Shown piece after piece: positions 56,080 to 64,000 of a stretch of 64,000 nucleotides of DNA. Position 1 is the stretch's first letter, and each line of letters opens with the position of its first letter. Both the position numbers and the translations under genes were made by a program. This DNA is from Aplysia californica (Eukaryota; Mollusca; Gastropoda; Aplysiida; Aplysiidae): the NCBI RefSeq assembly GCF_000002075.1, contig NW_004797760.1, positions 421,747 through 485,746 on the forward strand, read 5' to 3'. Under the pieces are notes generated by a model that worked only from the letters and a program-made list of their open reading frames with translations, made no database searches and was not told where the DNA came from.

Positions 56080-59000
56080 GCACAAGTGCTGAGGACCATT
56101 CCATCTGAGTTCTGTGACCGGCCCTACCCCCCAGGCTGTGCTTCATGGCTTGCCCAAATCTTGCGAAATCATATGCCATGCTTACAAAAATACAAAATAG
56201 GAGAAAATGATCCGTCATCACCTCATGATAGCAGGTATAGTTTTTATTTCATTACTTTCATGTTTAATCTTCCTTCTCGAACAAAGAGACAAAAAGAGAA
56301 CAAAGTCCATATTTCAATCAGCTGGCAGCTCTTTTTTCAAGAAACCAAACTCCGTTAATCATTACCCCTCCCAGAGACGTTTCCCATTATCAGTGCCCAC
56401 CCATGTCTACTTTGGTATAAAGTACAAAAATCTTGAAACAGCTCAATCCTGGGCATTGGAAATAGAACCTTTCACAAACCACTACGACAGTAGAAAGCAA
56501 AAAAAAAAAAGACATGTTTCAAGAATGTGCTCTACGAACTAATAATGCCAGCAACAGAAACAAGGCGGCCATCCTGTGTGCATTACAAGGTAAACCTAGA
56601 TTGGAACTCCGCTCATCTCTTTTGCAATACTCAAGTTCTGCTGCAACTCGAGCTCTAGCCAGGAGAGGTGCTGGAGACCAAGGAATGACTAGATGACATA
56701 AAGCTACCATCCACCATAAAAGGTATATAATGATTATAAGCTGAGAATATTCTGTCATTTATATTACCAGACAGATCTACAAGTTAATATTATATGTTCT
56801 CCTATGTATTAAAGCCACTTATGTGAAAGTGACAAAGAGTATTTGATTAAACAAAACGGGAGTTTTAAATAAAATAACAGTGAACCTTTTCTCTTGGCAG
56901 AGACGAAAACGAAAAGGGTTTTTTAACAGGGCAAGCCATGAAGATTTGGGCAAGAACAAAACAATAGGTTTAAAAAAAAATTAGCACAGTAAGATTCATG
57001 AAAGTCAAATATATGACATTTTGAATGGTGGTCAACTGTTGTTGTTTCGCCTACTATCAGTCTTCAAAATGCAAGGGATTCAAAACATGAATGCTGTCAG
57101 ATCCCAATTGGAGAGGGAGAATTTATAGTGAAAGAGCAAATGCTTGTCAAGAGACAAAGGCACTCAGAGAGCAGCAATACTTCTGAGAGACCATATATCA
57201 TTGCAAAACACGAAGGTCCCAAGCTCCTGTGAACACAACATTCGACTTTCAGTTGGACCCTCTTTAAGAGGGTATCAATACAGTCAAACCCCTTCAGCAT
57301 CTTTTTTGTTTTGTTCTGACAAACGTCAGTGCCTGTGACATAATTCACTTCATCGACATCATAGACATCCTTGTCAAAGTACATGGTAAACATTCTCTCA
57401 GATCAGGTTACTAACAACTTTGGTCCGATCAAAGAAAACAAACTACTCTGTACGGGTAGAAAACAAGATTCCAAAACTCTTTGCAAAATCAGTATGAACT
57501 CGATTGTACATGATGAAAGCTTTCCTTCTAGGGAATTTTGATATTCAGCATCTTGTCACCAGCTTTTGAAAGTTCCAAACTTATTTGAACATTTCAAAAT
57601 TATGGGATGTCTTGGACTTCCTAGCACACAATCTCTTTGTCTACATGATGTCATGACAGTATCATTTTTTCCCCTTTAGTAGGCAATCAAAAGACACTAT
57701 AGCAAAAGATATTTCTCCCTCCAATTGTGCATAAAGGGGTTTGACCGTAAAAAAAATAATATAGAAGCATAACAAACTGTATCACAAATTTAACTGAAAT
57801 AAAAAAAAAGGAAGATAAACTGTTAAAGGTTCAAAGTTACAAGGCTACAACATGATACATTTAGAATACAGCAGTGTTTTTTCTCACTAAGACAATAAAA
57901 CTTGAACTTGCTTTCCATTTTAAACTGAAAAAATTTATTACATGTTTGTTTGTTTTTCTCAGGGGGGTCAGCATTTGTCTTCCACATTGCATATCAAATA
58001 TCACAAATACAGGTCAAATCAAGGGTTCTTGTCTATTCCCTTTCCCAACTTCCATTTCCTATCATGACTGCAAACAGTAAAAATATGAACTTTATTCTTT
58101 ATTTTGTTTAAAAGTAATATAAACTAAAAAAGAACCATCTGATCATCTAGTCTGGACTGCATCAAACAGTGTCAGCTGTGATAGGAGAGGCAGTATCAGC
58201 CTATGTCTAGGACCTGTCATAACAGAAGTATTTTATAGGTAAGTAATAACCATGGGAATCCTTTCACAACTTTTTAAAATATCAGACTATAGTGGTTCTA
58301 GCCTTCAAAGCAACTCCCTTAACTGAATTTTCGAAATATCTCCCTACTAAATTACATGATTATAAGCAAAACAATTTTAATTAATAGTAAGCACATCGTT
58401 TGTGATACATTCCATCTGCCCTTGGTTGAATATCTTTTGACCCATAAAACTATTGCAAGCATTTGAAGAGTCAAAACTTAAAAGGAAAAAAGAAGCACAG
58501 TAACAATTGTTCCGAAGCCACTGCTCAGAGACGATAACAACCTGCACTCCACAAGATAGGCAGACAGAAAAGCCACACTCATGCCTAATTGCTAATAATA
58601 ATTTACAGTACAATACACAAAAATTTGAAATTTCGTGGAAAAAAACCAACAACTGTATGTACTTTGTAATATTCCTTGATCAGTTGAAGCATGGAAAAGA
58701 AATGAATATATTCCATTTTCAATTAAAACATGACGTTATTATAAATTTAAATAATAAACAATGTCGTAGTTTACATGAACATCAAAATGTCCAAGAGGGG
58801 GAACAAAAATTGGGCCATACCCCTCCTAGTAAGAACACAGCATACAGACCAGACTAATATTCTTTCGTACTTGACGCTAGGCTACTCTCAAAATATCTGA
58901 AGTAATAAGTTAAGTAACAGTCAAAATCTAATGCCAATCATTTCCTTTCGCTTTCACTTTCATTACCATAACAATTTGTCCCTCTATTTCTAAATAAGAA

Positions 59001-62000
59001 CTGCAGCAACAGAGAAGTTCACAGGCGAGTTAGTGTATATTTACACCCTCCAAATGCCAAACTTATCACAAGACTTGTTTCTGGCCCTAATTAAAACAGC
59101 ATTAACAGTGCTTTCCCCTGGTTTTTCTTTGTAAGAATGACTTTTTTACAGCCAAAAAAAAAAAGTAGGTATGTCAACCTTTGTCACGTTCATTCATACT
59201 AGCATGGATTAAAAATAAGCCCCCAAAAACTGTAACTGGTATGTACACAACTTTCTATATTGAACTGTGAACCAAATCTTGAGAAACAATTAAAGTGGAA
59301 ACTAAAAAAAAAAAACCATAACAGGTTATGTTTACGATGTTTTATTTGCACCGTCACTCATTGACAGACTATTGGATTTCTTTTGATAGCCAAGTCTTGT
59401 TCAGGCAAAATACTTCCAAGCTACTCTCTCTTTCTTCATGTTGCAAATTACGGCTCAATTACAAGTAAAACATTTAAATCATTTATTGTAACATTATCTA
59501 GTATCACACATGTTCTGTCTCTCACGTATATCTCCCCAAAAAGTTCAAACAGTAATGCAAGCAATCATTAACGGTGAAAGTTTCATACGAACTCTTCCAT
59601 TTTCCGTACACTTCTAAACAAACATACAAATATACACACACACACATACAAAGGCCCTGCCTGTGCTGAGAGACGATGGTACAGGGAAATGAAAAAGAAA
59701 TTATGGGGCCAAGCCCCAGAGGTTCATAAAAATGCTTGACATCATTACCACAACAACAGCAACACCAACAATGCATTACTTAAAAGCAGTTTGGGAAGGG
59801 GTCCCAACGGACAGGGAGCAAGAACCAAGCACTAACCATTGTTTAAAGTTAACACTTACAATATGACAACACTCATGATCTTCCATGAACTACTTATGGC
59901 AATGTGGTCGAGAGAGAACCTGCGAAGGAAGGGGAGGGCTGTGTGATGAAAAGGAGATTGCAATGCAGGGTGGGGGGGGGGGGGGGGTTTCATGTCAAGA
60001 AAATGAAGCAGACAGATCAGGGACATAGACCGGCAAAGGTATTCCCGTGCCTCACAAAAGACGAAATTTACTTCGAGTCATTCAAGACAACACTTAAAAC
60101 ACAAAGGCTTTGTTTCCTGTCAATCTCTTTTGCAAGTTGTGTGATATGGCAAATCCAAGTTTCTTCCCAATTGCTTGAGAAAAGATCTTTAAAACAGAAC
60201 AAGGTGCATGTACACAGATCAAATGAAATCCAATAGAGAATGCTGTCGACTTCACTGAAAACGAACAAGGGTAACTGCGACGGGCGAAACGACACAGCAG
60301 ACCAAGTAACATTCGAACAAGAAACAAACGTACACGTCGACCACTAACCATGTCATGATAAAATGTTGAAAAGCACTTCAATTTTCAGTAACCCTGGTCT
60401 TTTACGTCAATTTATGATGAACAAATCCAATATAACTATACAACTCGAACAAGACATGGCATTCACAGACCTCTAAAGACAAAAAAGACGCTACAACATT
60501 TTTAAGCATGTCACTTCAAGACATGATAGTCATTCTTTACATACCCAGAATCACATTGAAGAGAACCCAATTCATGTACTTTAGACCACAGACACATTCT
60601 ACGTCAAAGAAACAACATTATGCTGATCAGAAGAAAAATAAAACCCCAACAAACTGCTCCTGACCTACTAACAACACATCTGAGATATGAGCCATCCGCA
60701 CAGCTCGCAAATCTCATAAAAACATTTACCCCAAATTAAAGCAGTTCTAAAAGGGGAAGTGTACAAAACTGTTAGCGATTATGGCCTTTTGTTTTAGCGT
60801 ATACTATTTTCATAAGAATGAAATATTTTTTAGTTTTTTGTTTAATTTTTTTTCTGCTCAAAGGTGGGGCTACCATTACAAATGAGCAGGCTTTATTACT
60901 TCAATGAAAATATGAAAATGAGTCACAGACTAAAACTAAAAGGTAAACAGTAACAACAACAAAAACCAACACAGGCAAAGAAGATGGGGAAAAATTAAAA
61001 CAAGAACAAAGAAGTACATGAGTATTGACTTTACATTTTGGCCACTTCTATGTGATCTGACCCCACAAATAGACAGGTTCTTCATGTAGACACTGTCATT
61101 TTAATGCCATATATTAGGGAAAAAACCTTTGACTCAATTTTGCTGATCTTCTTTGGGGGGTAATGGGAGAAATATGTATGGGTCAAAAGACAAGCACTAT
61201 ATATATTGTAAAGAAAACTTGGCATGATATCAGGTACTCTTCTTTACGACTCTCACTCAGAAAGTTTAAGCAGACATTCCTATGTACAATTCGAAACACA
61301 GCCAAAGAGTCACACTCACTCATTCAACCTCTGAAAGAGGAACATCACCTGAAAACGGACATAGATGTAAGAACAAAACTGGGGGGAAGGGGGGAAGATA
61401 TGAGACGACCACTGAATAAAACAGCTACTGCACTGACCTGGACAATGCATGAACAGAGGAATCAACACGTGCAATGTGAACCTCATTGGAATAATTTACC
61501 CAGACCTATTTGTATATAAACAGGGCTGCATGGTTGAGATAATGAGAGGCGGTGAAAGACCAATTCTGGGGAATCCAATTTTGGAGAGGGAGGAAAGAAG
61601 CCAAGAGTGGGACCAAGCTGGGAGATAAAACATTCAGGGCAGTCCTGAAGGAGACCAGATCTCTTTATGGATTATCAGACAGGCAGTTACCTTGCTTTTG
61701 CTGCTGGCACATAAGGATAAAAGCCAGCACACAACACCTCCTTCTTCAACCCTTCTACCCTATAAAGACTGAAAACAAAAGTATTTCTTGCACAAATCTT
61801 TGCAGGAGTACACTGGGAAGACTGACCAGGTAAGGTCCAAGAATGGGGACAAGGCATGTAACGCAAGCATTCTAAAGGAGAAAGAAAACAAAATCATAGT
61901 TGACAGAATTCAGTATCCGCAGCAAACTCACTTGTCCCATTTAGCATGCAGAAAAAGTTTCAGCCATTCCACATAACCCAAGTGTGGACTTATTCCATCA

Positions 62001-62438
62001 CAGTTCGACATTGAAGAGGCAGCTTTTTGTTTGAGAAAACAAGGAGTAGTCTTAGAACCTAGATGAATCCTCCCCTCACAACACCTTAATAAAAAGAAAC
62101 CAGTCCAAGTTGATAGAGTATCCTGTCTTCCCTTCGATAGTACAGTCGTAGATGACCGCTAAGAGTAACATGGTTGCACAGACTTCTGACCTGATAGAGT
62201 GATGAAGGGGGAGCATCACTAAAGAACACTAGCATCTGTACTTCTTTAGAGAATTTGAAGTGATCAAAGGGTGAGAGTTCACAAAGAGCAACGTAAACTT
62301 GGTAAGAAGCAATGCAGCGAGAGTGATGAGCTGGGACAGGGGGGAAAGCCGGCATGGTACGCCGATTAAGTCTCTCATTGTGTTCATTTCTCAAATGACA
62401 TGAAATGCAACGTGTTCATCAAAGTTTAAGTGGAAGCA
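56080..62438 (-). other. probable long 3' UTR of the dynein light intermediate chain gene
   Basis: No coding exon is supported on either strand over 6.4 kb. It contains a MITE-like TIR element (57281-57747), a G run (about 59971-59987) and AT-rich unique-looking sequence with few other repeats. This scarcity of repeats compared with the introns is what one would expect of a transcribed UTR, but that is inference. Confidence 0.4.
57281..57747. mobile_element. TIR element with CAGTCAAACCCCTT ends
   Basis: 467 bases, left CAGTCAAACCCCTTCAGCAT, right ATAAAGGGGTTTGACCG, flanked by TA on both sides. The inverted ends match over about 15 bases with one difference. No transposase. The ends resemble mariner/pogo-type elements. 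Confidence 0.6.
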
Positions 62439-63924
62439 TCAGGATTGTGGGCCCTTTGGGGTTGACGGAGACGCAGTAGCCTCCGGTGCATTCTTCTTGC
62501 CTCTCGTCATTCTTTCCAATTCGGCGGCTGCGTCTCGGGTTACTGCAGCTTTGTCTAGAGGGAAGGACAGAAAAAAAAAATTCATTAATAGGATAAAGTT
62601 GAGTTTTATCATAATCCATTATCTACCTGAAGGCTCATAAAGATTTTCTTTTTTAATTCCGATGATTGGCCTATCCTTTCTAAACCATAATTTCATACAC
62701 CTTGAGGGACACACAGTGTTGTAGCCTTAAGGGGCACACCACTATCATTCACATGCTGTATCTCAGCTAATTATCGAGTATTCACTTGATGTTGGGTGAA
62801 ATGACTATGACGGAGTAAAACACCTGTAACACATTACACCCTAACTCGCCAGGGAATTCCCTTACGCGCTCCACCCTGACTCGCCCGGAACCACCCGCGC
62901 CCACCTTGCGTCTTTAGAAACGAAGTCTCGCCTTGACGAGACTCTAGGGCCAAGATTTTGATTTGCATAGTTATTGCAAAAAGTTTCTTCTTTCTTTTGA
63001 TACTGAAACGAAATTGTTTGGGCCAGTACTTTTAGTATTAGAGCTGATGGAAGTGCGATCGCATTACTGACACTTCCAAGGTGTCTCGACTTGTTGAAAA
63101 GCGACACAATTGAGTTAAAAAAGGAAATAACGATGGATTTGAGCAAAAACAAGAATATGAAAAATCAGATGGCTCAGATTTTGATGAAAGTGTAGCAAGA
63201 GTTTGGGGCTATTCAGATTGATCAGACGTAGAAAATCTAGAATTTAAATCTAGGGCCCGACCGCAAGGCTGAGAGTGACGGGTCGGACACCCCGACTGAA
63301 CTAAAGTTAGAACATTTCCAACAGTTTGTGCATAGATCTACATAAAGTTATATTTCTCTGAAACTACATTCATTTTTCGTTTTAACTTTTATTTTTTCAG
63401 GATTTTTGGAATTTGTTCAGTATTTTTAAAATGTGTTTTTTAAAGGCTAGTATTCACGGGAGGTGGGTTCTTTCCCCTTGCTTAGGATCTACCAATGGAC
63501 TTCCCGTCCAGGCCCTTAGGGTGTCATGTGTTAAGACAAAACATGCTACTCAGCAGTGTCATCAATCAAACTCACCATTTTGTTCGTGTTAGTCTGAAGC
63601 CTTACTACCCTATTAGGACTGGGTCTACTTACTAATTCGACATTATCTTGTACTCACTAACTACTTAGTTTACCTTTTTATCTTGACTATTCCATCACAA
63701 CAAAGAGAAAAAACTGTGAATGTCACAACCCAACTCTTTACTTCTCTCTCCCCCTGGACTTAAACACAAACAATTTCATACTTGAAAACACATCATTTCT
63801 TTGACAGGCAAACTCCAGAGGTAGCAAAGGAAAAAGACTTACTTCCAACAGGCGTCCCCGGGGCTTTGCTGCTCAGCAGACTGTTGAAGAAGTTAGCAAG
63901 CATACCTTCCGTTGTAGCAGGATC
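62439..63924 (-). CDS. DYNC1LI1/2-like: cytoplasmic dynein light intermediate chain, last two exons
   Basis: C-terminal part of the dynein subunit that links the motor to cargo adaptors. Exons 63924-63843 and 62554-62439, GT-AG, in phase. The penultimate exon gives 27 codons plus one base, including EGMLANFFNSLLSSK, the helix that in the human LIC1 protein binds BICD2, Hook3 and Spindly adaptors. The last exon gives NKAAVTRDAAAELERMTRGK and a Ser/Thr/Pro-rich tail ending GPQS, parallel to the vertebrate DVHAELDRITRK region. All upstream exons (the Ras-like GTPase-fold domain) lie beyond the right edge. Invertebrates usually have a single gene, so assignment to LIC1 or LIC2 is not meaningful. 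Confidence 0.9.
62555..63842 (-). other. last intron of the dynein light intermediate chain gene
   Basis: GT-AG intron. No repeat family recognised above was found in it, only a short CTAGA-type stretch near 63235-63255 and a GC-richer segment around 62850-62920. Confidence 0.6.
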
Positions 63925-64000
63925 CTGAAAGGCCAAAACACACAATAAAGTGCATATCAAAAATAAAGAATGATAACATCTTCACCATTTAACTTATTTG

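Noticed and set aside
56011-56758. Short overlapping frames on both strands
   Set aside because: No homology recognised and no splice context; the region fits the end of a 3' UTR.
59904-60381. 110-codon plus frame and 95-codon minus frame
   Set aside because: Overlapping frames on opposite strands in AT-rich DNA; the plus frame runs through a G homopolymer, and no domain is visible.

Overview
The window is nuclear DNA of an animal, most likely a gastropod mollusc. The evidence is: spliced genes for conserved metazoan proteins with long repeat-filled introns, tRNA-derived SINEs with the central block common in mollusc SINEs, many small TIR elements, CR1/L2-like LINE ends, and patches of CTAGATCT-type sequence. 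The species call is inference.

Five host genes could be rebuilt exon by exon. From left to right they are PFDN4 (prefoldin subunit 4, minus, 8610 to 1855, 4 exons), NFS1 (mitochondrial cysteine desulfurase, plus, 9092 to 22526, 13 exons, complete), TMEM208 (ER membrane protein, minus, 42742 to 32630, 6 exons), TRIQK (small ER membrane protein, plus, 44540 to 48837, 3 coding exons), and the last two exons of a cytoplasmic dynein light intermediate chain (minus, 63924 to 62439; the gene continues past the right edge). PFDN4/NFS1 and TMEM208/TRIQK are head-to-head pairs with start codons 0.5 and 1.8 kb apart. NFS1/TMEM208 and TRIQK/DYNC1LI are tail-to-tail. The genes do not form a pathway: chaperone, Fe-S cluster synthesis, ER protein insertion, ER membrane and motor adaptor binding are unrelated housekeeping jobs.

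The rest is introns, untranslated regions and mobile DNA. A young-looking Ty3-type LTR element (35609-40799) with identical 222-bp LTRs sits antisense in TMEM208 intron 3. There are pogo/Tigger-like TIR elements, a 434-bp TA-flanked MITE family in three copies, two SINE-like families sharing a hairpin-bearing 3' tail, several tRNA-headed SINEs, three LINE 3' pieces, and minisatellites of 21, 22 and 65 bp.

The most striking single observation is that PFDN4 intron 3 reads as a near-perfect AT-AC minor-class (U12) intron: 5' ATATCCTTT, branch TTTCTTAAC, 3' AC. A CT-rich tract of about 285 nt lies just upstream of its branch site. A second is a cluster of the palindrome ATTCTCACCCGGGTGAGAAT found only around the PFDN4/NFS1 shared promoter.
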